Shown here: piece after piece, positions 45,951 through 54,779 of the stretch | How positions within the stretch are numbered: the first letter of the stretch is position 1 | Layout of the letters: each line of letters starts with the position of its first letter | Origin: Demetria terragena DSM 11295 | GTDB lineage: Bacteria > Actinomycetota > Actinomycetes > Actinomycetales > Dermatophilaceae | DNA: 64,000 bases | Direction: 5' to 3' | Assembly: GCF_000376825.1 (NCBI RefSeq) | Contig: NZ_AQXW01000004.1 | Span: forward strand, 2,108,001-2,172,000 | Notes under the pieces: model-generated | The model's database searches: none | What the model was told of the DNA's origin: nothing | The model's input: the letters and a program-made list of their open reading frames with translations, nothing else | Position numbers and translations under genes: made by a program

Positions 45951-47642
45951 TCAGCGGAGTTCTAGCCGGGGGCCTGTCCACTGTTGGGTGAGCCATCGGT
46001 CGTGGCTGGCGACGATGACGGTGACCGGCGTGCGCCGCAGCGCCTCCTCCAGTGCTTCCACCAGGGCGAGAGAAATGTGGTTGGTGGGTTCGTCCAGAAG
46101 CAAGAGGTCGTGGGGTGTCGCCATCAACAGCGCGAGCCCGAGGCGCTGGCGTTGTCCCTGGCTGAGTTCGCCGACCGGACGGCTCAGGTCCCGAGGATGG
46201 AGTATGCCAAGGTCGGCCAGGGGCCGTAACGGCGTGACATCGGCATAGATCTGCAGCGGGGAGCGGGAGGAGTCGGCGAAGGCCACCTCCTGAGCGAGGT
46301 ACCCAGGCGCCTGGGCCGCCACCTCAACGCCGGGCGAACCCTCAATGCCGGTCGCTCCCTCAACGCCGGTCGCGACCTCAATGCCGGTCGCTCCCTCAAC
46401 GCAGCTCGAGCAGCCCTCAACGCCGGTCGCGCCCTCAACGCCGGTCGAGCAGCGGGAACGCAGTGATCCGCGTGTCGAGACCAAAGCCTTCAAGAGGGTC
46501 GACTTTCCGCACCCGTTAGGGCCGGTGACCAGCAGGTGTTCGCCTGGGCCAACGTCCAGGCGCTCAAGGGAAAGACGCCCGGGGACGACCATGTTCCGGA
46601 CGCGTACTGATCCTGCCCGACGCCCGTCAAATGACCCCGAAAACACCACGGGCGCAGGCGGTTTCGGAATGAGGTCGCGCTCGATGGTGGCGATGCGCTG
46701 TTCGGCATCACGTACCCGACGCCGCACCGTCGCCTGCACGTTTTGGCCCTTGAACGCGTGGATGAACTTGTCGTTGTCCCGCGGTCCCCGCCCATGGGCC
46801 ACATCCTGTTCGCCGCTGCGGGACTTGCCGCGCAACTCGTTGAGCGTGTCCTGCTGGGCCTCGAAGTCCTCCTGCCACCGGCGCCGACTGCTTTCCTTGG
46901 CTGCCAGATAGGCGGAGTACGAGCCGGAATATGCCCGACCTCCGCGACCGTCGGTCCCTAGGTGGCTGGGGTCGAGGTCCACCAGAGAGGTGCATACCCG
47001 CTCCAGAAGGACCCGGTCGTGGGTGGCGATGAGAACGGCACCACGCATGGTGAGGAGTTCGGACTCCAAGAAATCCAAGGCGTCGTGGTCTAGGTGGTTG
47101 GTCGGCTCGTCCAATACCAAGCAGTCGGGCCTCCGAGTCAGCAGTGCTGCCAACGCAAGTCGCGCGCGCTGCCCACCCGACAACTCACCGACCAGCTTGG
47201 TCCGAGAGAGCTGCTCGAGTCCGAGCCGATGGGCCGCAACTTCAGCTCGCCGGTCGGCGTCCCACGCGTCATGCATTTCAACCCATTCGAGTTGCTCGGC
47301 GTAGGCATCGGTCGTCTCCGGCAAGCCGTTCGCGAGCTGCTCTAGCCGCTCGACGGCGTCGTGCAGAGGGGCAAGCGCCTCGGCCAGTACGGCCTCGACG
47401 GTGTCGTGAGCCCGCAGCCCAGAATCTTGCGCGAGGTAGCCAAGGTCCGGTGGCGACTCGACGTGTCCGCCGTCAGCATCCTCAAGCCCCGCGATGATGC
47501 GCACGAGTGTTGATTTGCCCGCGCCGTTCTCGCCGATCAGCCCGAGGCGCTGCCCCGGGGTGACCGTCAGGTCGACACCGTCGAGGACGGGCCGGCTGGC
47601 GTAGGCCTTTGAGAGGTCACGAACGATGAGCGAGGTAGACAT
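45951..47642 (-). CDS. ABC-F family ATPase with internal minisatellite
   Basis: A 563-residue protein with two ABC domains and no membrane part. Domain 1: Walker A GENGAGKST, signature LSGGQRARLALAALL, DEPTNHLDHDALD. Linker region with VQATVRRRVRDAEQRI. Domain 2: Walker A GPNGCGKSTLL, signature LSQGQRQRLGLALLM, DEPTNHISLALVE. ABC-F proteins act on ribosomes, in antibiotic resistance or translation rescue. The odd feature is about 45 residues of near-repeats (ATGVEG, ATGIEG) after the second Walker A, encoded by a minisatellite at 46321-46452. The insertion sits before the Q-loop (GYLAQEVAF) and keeps frame. Confidence 0.9.
   Translation of the reverse strand: MSTSLIVRDLSKAYASRPVLDGVDLTVTPGQRLGLIGENGAGKSTLVRIIAGLEDADGGHVESPPDLGYLAQDSGLRAHDTVEAVLAEALAPLHDAVERLEQLANGLPETTDAYAEQLEWVEMHDAWDADRRAEVAAHRLGLEQLSRTKLVGELSGGQRARLALAALLTRRPDCLVLDEPTNHLDHDALDFLESELLTMRGAVLIATHDRVLLERVCTSLVDLDPSHLGTDGRGGRAYSGSYSAYLAAKESSRRRWQEDFEAQQDTLNELRGKSRSGEQDVAHGRGPRDNDKFIHAFKGQNVQATVRRRVRDAEQRIATIERDLIPKPPAPVVFSGSFDGRRAGSVRVRNMVVPGRLSLERLDVGPGEHLLVTGPNGCGKSTLLKALVSTRGSLRSRCSTGVEGATGVEGCSSCVEGATGIEVATGVEGATGIEGSPGVEVAAQAPGYLAQEVAFADSSRSPLQIYADVTPLRPLADLGILHPRDLSRPVGELSQGQRQRLGLALLMATPHDLLLLDEPTNHISLALVEALEEALRRTPVTVIVASHDRWLTQQWTGPRLELR
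46321..46452 (-). repeat. 18-bp tandem repeat inside the ABC-F gene
   Basis: Seven units, six of 18 bp and one of 21 bp, with consensus on the minus strand GCGACCGGCGTTGAGGGA. All units keep the reading frame and encode A/S-T-G-V/I-E-G/V. Third-position variants and the 21-bp unit show the array is not freshly expanded. The 11-bp core CGACCGGCGTT also occurs in the repeat cluster at 63474-63605. Confidence 0.85.
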
Positions 47643-47750
47643 GCGGCACTCCCGAAGAGGGGGATGGGTGCTCGCCGGGCGTGTGCCTCGGGCGCGAGCG
47701 ATTCAGTGCCTCAGTGCTTCATAGTCGGGCCAGGATAGTTGACAGCCGCC

Positions 47751-49022
47751 CTAGACCGCCAACGGAATTTTGCTCCGTCCATGAATGGTCCGGGTGGGAC
47801 GCACAGGGGCCTTCCCCGCCCGGTGCAGCGTCGGCAGGCGTTGGGCGATGGCGCGCAGCGCGATGGTTGCCTCCAGCCGTGCGAGCGGCGCGCCGACGCA
47901 GTAGTGAATCCCGCTGGAGAAGGCGAGGTGGTCGCCTGGCTCGCGCGTGATGTCGAACTCATGTGGGCGATCCCAGACCTGGGGGTCGCGTCCGGCGCCG
48001 GCGAGGCCGAGGACGACCCAGCGGCCTTCCTTCAATACGGCGCCGCCAAGGTCGAGGTCAGCATTCGCCCGCCGTGACGAGAACTGCACGGGCGCGTCGA
48101 AGCGCAAGGTCTCTTCGACGACCCCCTCCGCAAGATTGGGATCTTCCACCAGGAGCTGCCATTGCTGCGGGTTCGCCATCAACTGGTAGACGGCATTCCC
48201 AATGAGATTGACCGTGGTCTCGAATCCCGCGACCAACAAGAGCTGGCAGAGCGGCAGGATTTCCTTGGCGGAAATCTGACCCTCATCAGCCTGGCTCAGC
48301 AGAGTCAGCATGTCGTCCCGCGGGTCGCGCTGCCGCTCCTCAATCAGGCGAGCAAACATGTCTTCCAGGGCATCGCGTGCGGCAAAGACACGTCGTGCCT
48401 GGCGTATTGAGCTGATGCCGTCTAAGGCGCTGCCGAGCGCGGTGCCATACCTGGTGAAGGTGTCGGTGTCGGCGTCGGGCACGCCCAACAGGTCACTGAT
48501 GACCGCGATAGGAAGCGGCGCGGAGAGTGTGCGTTGCAGATCAAACGTGCCTTGTCGTTCGGCGTCGTCGAGCAATTGATGGACGACCTTCTCAATGCTT
48601 GTTTCGTATGCCGCCATCCGCCTCGGCGTGAATGCTGGCGCGGCGACCCGACGGATCCGGGTGTGGTCGGGCGGATCGAGTTGCAAGAGAGACAGGTCGA
48701 TTTCCTGCGGGCCGCGTACGGACGTACCCGTTTGGCTGGGGTCCGTCACGCCGGTGTCGCGACTCTTGAGCACCTGCTTGCAGATCGCGTGGTCCATGGA
48801 AACCCGCACACCGGGAATCGAGGTCTTGCTGAGCGGCCCACGGGCACGGATCTGCTCATAGAGCGGGTACGGATCGCTGCTCCAGGGGCGAAGACCGGTG
48901 CGTACCAAGGGGTCTCGCAGGACATAGCCGGCAAACAGTTGTCCGGCGCGCTCGGTATACATCCGCTGGGCGAAGGCCGCTCCTCGCGTGATCGCTGCAC
49001 CGTCGAGCGCTGGCTTCACCAT
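47751..49022 (-). CDS. Cytochrome P450
   Basis: A 423-residue bacterial P450. I-helix LLLVAGFETT (265-270) with the acid-alcohol pair replaced by Glu-Thr, ExxR at EETLR (303-306), and heme-binding loop FSSGIHYCVGAPLARLE with Cys375. SLLQLDPPDHTRIRRVAAPAF is the usual helix-C region. It is a soluble monooxygenase needing ferredoxin partners, none nearby; the substrate is unknown. An inverted repeat (49047-49066) upstream suggests control by a TetR-type regulator. Confidence 0.93.
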   Translation of the reverse strand: MVKPALDGAAITRGAAFAQRMYTERAGQLFAGYVLRDPLVRTGLRPWSSDPYPLYEQIRARGPLSKTSIPGVRVSMDHAICKQVLKSRDTGVTDPSQTGTSVRGPQEIDLSLLQLDPPDHTRIRRVAAPAFTPRRMAAYETSIEKVVHQLLDDAERQGTFDLQRTLSAPLPIAVISDLLGVPDADTDTFTRYGTALGSALDGISSIRQARRVFAARDALEDMFARLIEERQRDPRDDMLTLLSQADEGQISAKEILPLCQLLLVAGFETTVNLIGNAVYQLMANPQQWQLLVEDPNLAEGVVEETLRFDAPVQFSSRRANADLDLGGAVLKEGRWVVLGLAGAGRDPQVWDRPHEFDITREPGDHLAFSSGIHYCVGAPLARLEATIALRAIAQRLPTLHRAGKAPVRPTRTIHGRSKIPLAV

Positions 49023-49046
49023 GGTGGCACCTCTCGTTCTGAATAA

Positions 49047-49066
49047 CTTACGGTTCCGTAGGTAAG
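49047..49066. promoter_or_regulatory. Inverted repeat upstream of the P450 gene
   Basis: ACGG-TT-CCGT (49050-49059) lies inside the wider pair CTTAC/GTAAG (49047-49051, 49062-49066), 25 bp before the P450 start. It resembles TetR-family operators; no cognate regulator gene is adjacent. Confidence 0.45.
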
Positions 49067-49067
49067 G

Positions 49068-49547
49068 TTAGAGCATAGCCTTCATGCCTTCGTGGGAAGC
49101 GACGAAACCGAGTCGTTCATAGAACGTGTGGGCCCGAGTGCGCGCCTTGTCGGTTGTCAGTTGCATGAGGTTGGCGCCCTGCTCGCGCGCGTAGTCGATG
49201 GACCACTCGACCATCGCCGCGCCGACGCCAGTGCCACGTGCCGCGTCGGCGACGCGTACTCCCTCTAGTTGAGCGCGGGTCGCACCGCGCCGGGACAGCC
49301 CGGGAATGATCGAGACCTGCATGGTGGCTGCGACCTGGTCACCCTCGTCGAGTACGACGACCAGCAGGTGGGCCGGGTCTGCGTCGAGGGTCTCGAACGC
49401 GCGGACGTAGGCCGGATCGCTCGGATCCTCTCGCGTCGATCCGAGCGGATCATCCACCAGAAGAGCGATGATGGTCGGGAGGTCTTCCCGCCGCGCCCGG
49501 GCGATCCGGTGGCCGGATGGCAGGGTGGCAAGAACCGTATGGGTCAT
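49068..49547 (-). CDS. GNAT family N-acetyltransferase
   Basis: A 159-residue acetyltransferase. Motif A, VRVADAARGTGVGAAMVEWS, binds acetyl-CoA; motif B ends with KARTRAHTFYERLGFVAS. The N-terminal AREDLPTIIALLVDD is typical. The substrate is not known. It is 45 bp upstream of the P450 gene on the same strand; a dyad lies in the gap, so the P450 may have its own promoter. It is divergent from an acyl-CoA synthetase gene. Confidence 0.9.
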   Translation of the reverse strand: MTHTVLATLPSGHRIARARREDLPTIIALLVDDPLGSTREDPSDPAYVRAFETLDADPAHLLVVVLDEGDQVAATMQVSIIPGLSRRGATRAQLEGVRVADAARGTGVGAAMVEWSIDYAREQGANLMQLTTDKARTRAHTFYERLGFVASHEGMKAML

Positions 49548-49645
49548 GGTCTGAGGCTACGCGCGCTAGACCGTATGAGCCGTGGACTGCGAAATAAGTT
49601 TCTCATCGGTAACATCGACGGTCAGTCACCTGAAGGGATCTTTCT

Positions 49646-51415
49646 ATGACCTCTACGACCCGCCAACGCGTCGGGCTGACCGACCTCGCCAAGGGCGCTG
49701 CCGCCATGAGGTCCGATCTGCCCGCATTGCTCAAAGCTGGCGCCGGACTGATTCTGCGCAAGCCGGGGGATCAGGCCTCGATCGGCCGGACCTTCCAGGA
49801 CCTTGCGGCTAAGCAGCCCGATAACGCCTTCTTGGTGTTCGAGGATCAAGAGTTGACCTACGGCGAAGCTAACGCCGTCGTCAATCGCTACGCCGCTGTT
49901 CTGACCGAACGCGGAGCCGACCGCGGCGGAGTCGTCGGCATCATGGGTGGCAACGAACTCGATACCTTGCTCGTGACTCTGGCCGCGGTCAAGATCGGAT
50001 CCGTCGCCGGGTTGCTCAACCATCACCAGCGGGGCGATGTCCTCGGGCACAGCCTGGGCATCCTGGATGCTCGCTTGATCGTCGTTGCCGATGGCGCGAC
50101 TGAGGACCTGGCGACCGCGGGTGAGGCGGCGCGGGCGCAGCCAGCGTTGACATACAGCGAGTTGCGGTCTGAAGCGGAAGGCAAGTCGACTGACAACCCG
50201 GCGATCACCGAGCAGATCCTCGGCTCGGAGCGGGCGTTCTACATCTTTACCTCGGGCACCACAGGCATGCCCAAGGCCAGCATCATGACCCACTTCCGGT
50301 GGCTGAAGTCCTACTCGGGTCTTGGTGGCCTTGGCGTGCGGCTTAAGCCCACCGACCGCATGTACAGCTGCCTCCCGCTGTACCACAACAACGCCATCAC
50401 GGTCGCGCTCGGAGCGGTGCTCGCCGGGGGCGCGTCCTACGCCATCGGCCGCAAGTTCTCCGCCTCCGGCTTCTGGGAGGAAGCGCGTCGCTATGACGCG
50501 ACGGCCTTCGTCTACATCGGCGAGTTGTGTCGCTACCTTCTCGCCCAACCCGAACGTCCGGGCGACCGCGATCATCGGGTTCGCGTCATTGTGGGCAACG
50601 GCCTGCGACCGGACATCTGGCGTGACTTCCAGGGGCGCTTTGGCATCGAGCGCATCGCCGAGTTCTACGGCGCTAGTGAATGCAACATTGCCTTCATCAA
50701 TGCGTACGGAATCGACGAAACCGCTGGCACCTGCCCACTGCCGTTCAGCGTGGTCGCGTACGACCAGGACGCGGGCGAGCCAGTGCGTGATGCGAAAGGC
50801 CGTCTGACCAAGGTGAAGGCCGGAGAGATCGGGTTGCTCCTGGCGAAGGTCACTTCCCGGGCCCCGTTTGATGGTTACACCGACGACGATGCCACCGAGC
50901 GCAAACTGATTCGCGGCGGATTCCGTTCTGGTGATTGCTGGTTCAACACCGGAGACCTAGTCATCAACCAGGGCTTCACGCACGTCGCTTTCGTTGACCG
51001 GCTGGGTGACACGTTCCGCTGGAAGGGCGAAAATGTCGCCACGACCGAAGTCGAGGCGGTGCTCGGTCGACAGCCGCAGATCGAGGACTGTTCGGTCTAC
51101 GGCGTCGAGGTGCCAGGCACAGATGGGCGGGCGGGGATGGCGGCCGTTGTCCTGGCTGAGGGTGCCGACCTGGACCCGTCGGGTCTGGCGACCACGTTGC
51201 GGAAGGCCCTGCCGGCGTACGCCGTGCCGCTGTTCATCCGAGTCGTCGACTCCCTTGAGCACACCTCGACGTTCAAGTCGATCAAGGTGAAGTTGCGCAG
51301 CGAGGGATATGAGGTCGGCGACGACGTGTTTGCCTTCGTCGGTGGAGACGACGGCTATGTGCCCTTCTACGCGGACTATCCAGCTGATGTCGCGGCCGCG
51401 CGGGCGCCTCGCTAG
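49646..51415 (+). CDS. FATP/VLCS-type long-chain acyl-CoA synthetase
   Basis: A 589-residue AMP-forming ligase of the FATP (FadD6/SLC27-like) group. P-loop-like motif FYIFTSGTTGMPKASIMTH, then EFYGASECNIAF, and the hinge and A8 regions NTGDLVINQGFTHVAFVDRLGD and RWKGENVATTEVE. FATP members activate very-long-chain fatty acids or bile acids and start with a poorly conserved membrane-associated segment (SDLPALLKAGAGLILRKPGD). It is preceded by GAAGGG. It shares a neighbourhood with P450 and desaturase genes, so a lipid-modifying function is likely. Confidence 0.9.
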   Translation: MTSTTRQRVGLTDLAKGAAAMRSDLPALLKAGAGLILRKPGDQASIGRTFQDLAAKQPDNAFLVFEDQELTYGEANAVVNRYAAVLTERGADRGGVVGIMGGNELDTLLVTLAAVKIGSVAGLLNHHQRGDVLGHSLGILDARLIVVADGATEDLATAGEAARAQPALTYSELRSEAEGKSTDNPAITEQILGSERAFYIFTSGTTGMPKASIMTHFRWLKSYSGLGGLGVRLKPTDRMYSCLPLYHNNAITVALGAVLAGGASYAIGRKFSASGFWEEARRYDATAFVYIGELCRYLLAQPERPGDRDHRVRVIVGNGLRPDIWRDFQGRFGIERIAEFYGASECNIAFINAYGIDETAGTCPLPFSVVAYDQDAGEPVRDAKGRLTKVKAGEIGLLLAKVTSRAPFDGYTDDDATERKLIRGGFRSGDCWFNTGDLVINQGFTHVAFVDRLGDTFRWKGENVATTEVEAVLGRQPQIEDCSVYGVEVPGTDGRAGMAAVVLAEGADLDPSGLATTLRKALPAYAVPLFIRVVDSLEHTSTFKSIKVKLRSEGYEVGDDVFAFVGGDDGYVPFYADYPADVAAARAPR

Positions 51416-51434
51416 CGCCCGGAATCCCAAAACT

Positions 51435-51448
51435 GACCGGTAACGGTC
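51435..51448. promoter_or_regulatory. Duplicated dyad upstream of S37 peptidase copy 1
   Basis: GACCG-GTAA-CGGTC, 53 bp before the start. It is identical in copy 2 at 53153-53166 and may be an operator or promoter-proximal hairpin controlling both peptidases. Confidence 0.45.
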
Positions 51449-51500
51449 TAGGACTCTCTACGCTCAGGGCCATCCGTCCGTCAGAGAGGCCTACGCCGTC

Positions 51501-52955
51501 ATGCGCAGATCGATTGCATCCCTTGTCACCCTTGGTGTCATCACTGTCCTTCCAGGAGGTGTGGCGCTGGTGGGGCAATCCTCTGCTGGTGCGGCGTCAC
51601 CTGCCCAGTCCGCCCAACTGGATCTTCTTGACCGTGTGCGTGCGCTCCCGGGCGTGATCGAGGCCACCGAGTCGGCCGCCGGAGGAGGCTTGCGCAATTT
51701 TGACATCACGTTTGAGCAATTCGCTGACCATGACGACCACAGCAAGGGAACCTTCGCTCAGCGAGTCAGTCTCACGCACAAGGATTTCTCCCGCCCGATG
51801 GTGATGTACACCTCGGGGTACTCGCTGCCCGGCTTTAACCGGAGTGAGCCGACCCAAATCGTCGACGGTAACCAGATCAACATGGAGTACCGCTTTTTCG
51901 ACTCGTCCCGACCGGACAACCCTGACTGGAGTAAGCAACTCACGATCAAGCAGGCGGCCACCGACCAACACCGGATCATCGAGAGCTTTAAAAACCTCTA
52001 CAGCGCCAACTGGCTCACGACCGGAGGATCCAAGGGTGGGATGACTGCGACGTACCACCGGCGGTTCTTCCCCAAGGATGTGAAGGGGACGATTGCCTAC
52101 GTTGCCCCCAACGACGTGAAGGACGACAAGGACGTCTACAACAAATTCCTCGACAATGTGGGTGACAACCCGACCTGCCGCCAGGACCTGCTAGCCGTCC
52201 AGCGTCGCATGCTCGGCAAAGACCGGCCCGCGTTCCTTGAGTTGCTCACGAAGGGCGACAAGGAGCAAGGCCGCACGTACGCCACGGTCGGTTCCCAGGA
52301 GAAGGCCTACGAATCCGCGGTCGTGGATTTGCCCTTCGGTTTCTGGCAGTACCAGCCTTCCACTTTTTGCCAGTACATCCCCGCGCCGTCAGCCACAAAC
52401 GAGCGAATTTACACATGGGTGTCGGCCGTCTCCAAGCCGTGGGCTTACTCCGACCAGGATCTCGAAGGCACCGCCCCGTACTACTTCCAGGCGGCCTACC
52501 AGCTCGGCTCGCCGGAGCCCTACGAGACCCACATTGGCGACCTGTTGAAGTTTCCGGGAGCGAACGTCGCTCGGACGTTTGTCCCAGATGCGTTGAAGCC
52601 GGCGAAGTTCGACACGAAGGCTATGCCCGATATCGACAAGTGGGTCCGTAAGAGTTCCTCGCAGATGCTTTTCGTCGACGGCGAGAACGACCCGTGGAGT
52701 GCGGAACCGTTCAACTGTGGCAAGGATGGCGCTCAGCGCGACTGCAACCGCTATGTCGCTCCCGGTGCCAACCACGGTGCCAGCATTAAGGCGCTGCCCG
52801 AGAAACAGAAGAACACTGCGAACTACAAGATTCTGCAGTGGGCCGGGTTGACCGAGTCTGACCCGGCGGTCAAGCAGATTCGCAAGGCGGGTAAGCCGAA
52901 GGATCTCGGCAAGATCGACCGGGAGCCCCAGCGCCAGGGACTGGGTCTGCGTTAG
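51501..52955 (+). CDS. Secreted S37-family peptidase (tripeptidyl aminopeptidase-like), copy 1
   Basis: A 484-residue precursor with a signal peptide (residues 1-31, cleavage near SAGA-AS). Family S37 features: catalytic Ser177 in GGSKGGM, Asp397 in DGENDPW, and His425 in GANHGA. Mature enzymes remove tripeptides from protein N-termini outside the cell. The upstream 5' region, codons 1-54 and several later blocks are nearly identical to copy 2, while residues 55-145 and 225-335 differ. The first half of the gene is followed 29 bp after the stop by hairpin element 3. Confidence 0.9.
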   Translation: MRRSIASLVTLGVITVLPGGVALVGQSSAGAASPAQSAQLDLLDRVRALPGVIEATESAAGGGLRNFDITFEQFADHDDHSKGTFAQRVSLTHKDFSRPMVMYTSGYSLPGFNRSEPTQIVDGNQINMEYRFFDSSRPDNPDWSKQLTIKQAATDQHRIIESFKNLYSANWLTTGGSKGGMTATYHRRFFPKDVKGTIAYVAPNDVKDDKDVYNKFLDNVGDNPTCRQDLLAVQRRMLGKDRPAFLELLTKGDKEQGRTYATVGSQEKAYESAVVDLPFGFWQYQPSTFCQYIPAPSATNERIYTWVSAVSKPWAYSDQDLEGTAPYYFQAAYQLGSPEPYETHIGDLLKFPGANVARTFVPDALKPAKFDTKAMPDIDKWVRKSSSQMLFVDGENDPWSAEPFNCGKDGAQRDCNRYVAPGANHGASIKALPEKQKNTANYKILQWAGLTESDPAVKQIRKAGKPKDLGKIDREPQRQGLGLR

Positions 52956-52983
52956 CCATCGCGTACGACCGGTCGAGTAGCCG

Positions 52984-53043
52984 CCGACTGGCGGCAAATG
53001 CGGGGTTGGCCGAGCGCCACGCTACGTATTTGCCGCCAATCGA
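52984..53043. repeat. Long inverted repeat (element 3) after S37 peptidase copy 1
   Basis: Left arm 52984-52999 and right arm 53028-53043 pair at 14 of 16 positions, both mismatches being G-U compatible. The core again is CGACTGGCGGCAAAT / ATTTGCCGCCAATCG. Unlike the other elements it lies between two genes in the same direction. Confidence 0.75.
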
Positions 53044-53152
53044 CGTGTAAAGCCATACCGCCGACATCGGTGATCACGATCTCCGGAGACGCGGCCGAGG
53101 GACATGACAGGTGCGATGAAATTGCCCCGAGAGCGACAGGAATCCCAAAACT

Positions 53153-53166
53153 GACCGGTAACGGTC
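53153..53166. promoter_or_regulatory. Duplicated dyad upstream of S37 peptidase copy 2
   Basis: GACCG-GTAA-CGGTC, at the same distance before the start as in copy 1. Confidence 0.45.
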
Positions 53167-53218
53167 TAGGACTCTCTACGCTCAGGGCCATCCGTCCACC
53201 AGAGAGGCTCACGCCGTC

Positions 53219-54679
53219 ATGCGCAGATCGATTGCATCCCTTGTCACCCTTGGTGTCATCACTGTCCTTCCAGGAGGTGTGGCGCTGGTGGGGCAATCCT
53301 CTGCTGGTGCGGCGTCACCTGCCCAGTCCGCCCAACTGGATCTTCTTGACCGTGTGCGTGCGCTCCCGGGCGTGATCGACGCCACCGAGACGACGCCGGC
53401 TGGTTCGGAAGGCCCACGAAGGTTCGAGATCAAGTTCGAGCAGTGGGTCGACCACCAGGACCACGGCAAAGGAACGTTCGTCCAGCGACTCGGCTTGATG
53501 CACACCGACTTTGGCCGCCCAATGGTCATGCACACGTCGGGCTATGGCTTGCCAGGTTTCGCCCGTACGGAGCCGACGCAGATTGTGGATGGCAACCAGA
53601 TCAACATGGAGTACCGCTTCTTCGACCCGTCCCGACCGGACAACCCCGACTGGAGCAAGCAACTCACGATCAAGCAGGCGGCCACCGACCAACACCGGAT
53701 CATCGAGAGCTTTAAAAACCTCTACAGCGCCAACTGGCTCACGACCGGAGCATCCAAGGGTGGGATGACTGCGACGTACCACCGGCGGTTCTTCCCCAAG
53801 GACGTCAACGGGACAGTTGCCTACGTTGCCCCCAACGACGTGAACGACGACAAGGACGTCTACAACAAATTCCTCGACAATGTGGGTGACAACCCGACCT
53901 GCCGCCGCGAGTTGATCGGCATCCAGCGTCGTCTGTTGGGCAAAGACCGGCCCGCGTTCCTTGAGTTGTTGACCGCAAGCGACAAAGCCGCAGGGCGCAC
54001 CTACACCACGGTCGGTTCCCAAGAGAAGGCCTATGAGGCCGCGGTCGCGGATATGCCCTTCGGCTTCTGGCAGCAGAAGCCCGCATCATTCTGCGACAGC
54101 ATCCCCGCACCATCGGCATCGAACGAAGTTGTTTTTTCTTGGGGGGCGCTTGTCACCAAGCCATGGGCCTACTCGGACCAAGAACTCGAATACTACGCGC
54201 CGTACTATTATCAAGCGGCCTATCAGCTCGGCTCTCCCGAGCCCTATGAGACCCACATTGGCGACCTGTTGAAGTTTCCGGGAGCGAACGTCGCTCGGAC
54301 GTTCGTGCCGGATGCGTTGAAGCCGGCGAAGTTCGACACGAAGGCTATGCCCGATATCGACAAGTGGGTCCGTAAGAGTTCCTCGCAGATGCTTTTCATC
54401 GACGGCGAGAACGACCCATGGAGTGCGGAGCCGTTCAACTGCGGCAAGAACGCCGCGGCCCGGGACTGCAATCGCTATGTCGCTCCCGGCGCCAACCACG
54501 GCGCGAACATCAAGGCGTTGCAGGAGAAACAGAAGAACACTGCGAACTACAAGATTCTGCAGTGGGCGGGGTTGACGGAGTCTGATCCGGCGGTCAAGCA
54601 GATTCGCAAGGCGGGTAAGCCGAAGGATCTCGGCAAGATCGACCGGGAGCCCCAGCGCCAAGGACTGGGTCTGCGTTAG
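53219..54679 (+). CDS. Secreted S37-family peptidase, copy 2
   Basis: A 486-residue paralogue of the preceding gene with the same signal peptide. The nucleophile elbow is GASKGGM (Ser179), Gly to Ala at the second position; the Asp and His motifs (DGENDPW, GANHGA) are kept. The first 161 bp of the gene are identical to copy 1, as are blocks in the middle and end; divergent blocks carry many amino-acid changes around substrate-contacting loops (for example FWQQKPASFCDSIPAPSASN). Both copies look functional and may differ in substrate preference. Hairpin element 4 follows. Confidence 0.9.
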   Translation: MRRSIASLVTLGVITVLPGGVALVGQSSAGAASPAQSAQLDLLDRVRALPGVIDATETTPAGSEGPRRFEIKFEQWVDHQDHGKGTFVQRLGLMHTDFGRPMVMHTSGYGLPGFARTEPTQIVDGNQINMEYRFFDPSRPDNPDWSKQLTIKQAATDQHRIIESFKNLYSANWLTTGASKGGMTATYHRRFFPKDVNGTVAYVAPNDVNDDKDVYNKFLDNVGDNPTCRRELIGIQRRLLGKDRPAFLELLTASDKAAGRTYTTVGSQEKAYEAAVADMPFGFWQQKPASFCDSIPAPSASNEVVFSWGALVTKPWAYSDQELEYYAPYYYQAAYQLGSPEPYETHIGDLLKFPGANVARTFVPDALKPAKFDTKAMPDIDKWVRKSSSQMLFIDGENDPWSAEPFNCGKNAAARDCNRYVAPGANHGANIKALQEKQKNTANYKILQWAGLTESDPAVKQIRKAGKPKDLGKIDREPQRQGLGLR

Positions 54680-54708
54680 CCATCGCGTACGACCGGTCGA
54701 GTAGCCGC

Positions 54709-54766
54709 CGACTGGCGGCGAATGCGGGGTTGGCCGAGCGCCACACTACGTATTTGCCGCCGGTCG
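54709..54766. repeat. Long inverted repeat (element 4) between convergent genes
   Basis: Left arm 54709-54723 and right arm 54752-54766 pair at 13 of 15 positions. It is the duplicated partner of element 3 and lies between S37 copy 2 and the convergent PaiB-like gene. Confidence 0.75.
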
Positions 54767-54779
54767 ACGCGGGTAAGGG

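Larger units (their letters stand above)
51421..54768 (+). repeat. Tandem segmental duplication carrying two S37 peptidase genes
   Basis: Two units of about 1.62 kb, 51421-53045 and 53139-54768, each contain the same upstream segment, a peptidase gene and a downstream hairpin element. Starts of the units and of the genes are 1718 bp apart, the stops 1724 bp apart because copy 2 has two extra codons. A 93-bp non-duplicated spacer (53046-53138) separates them; I see no gene or motif in it. Confidence 0.9.
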
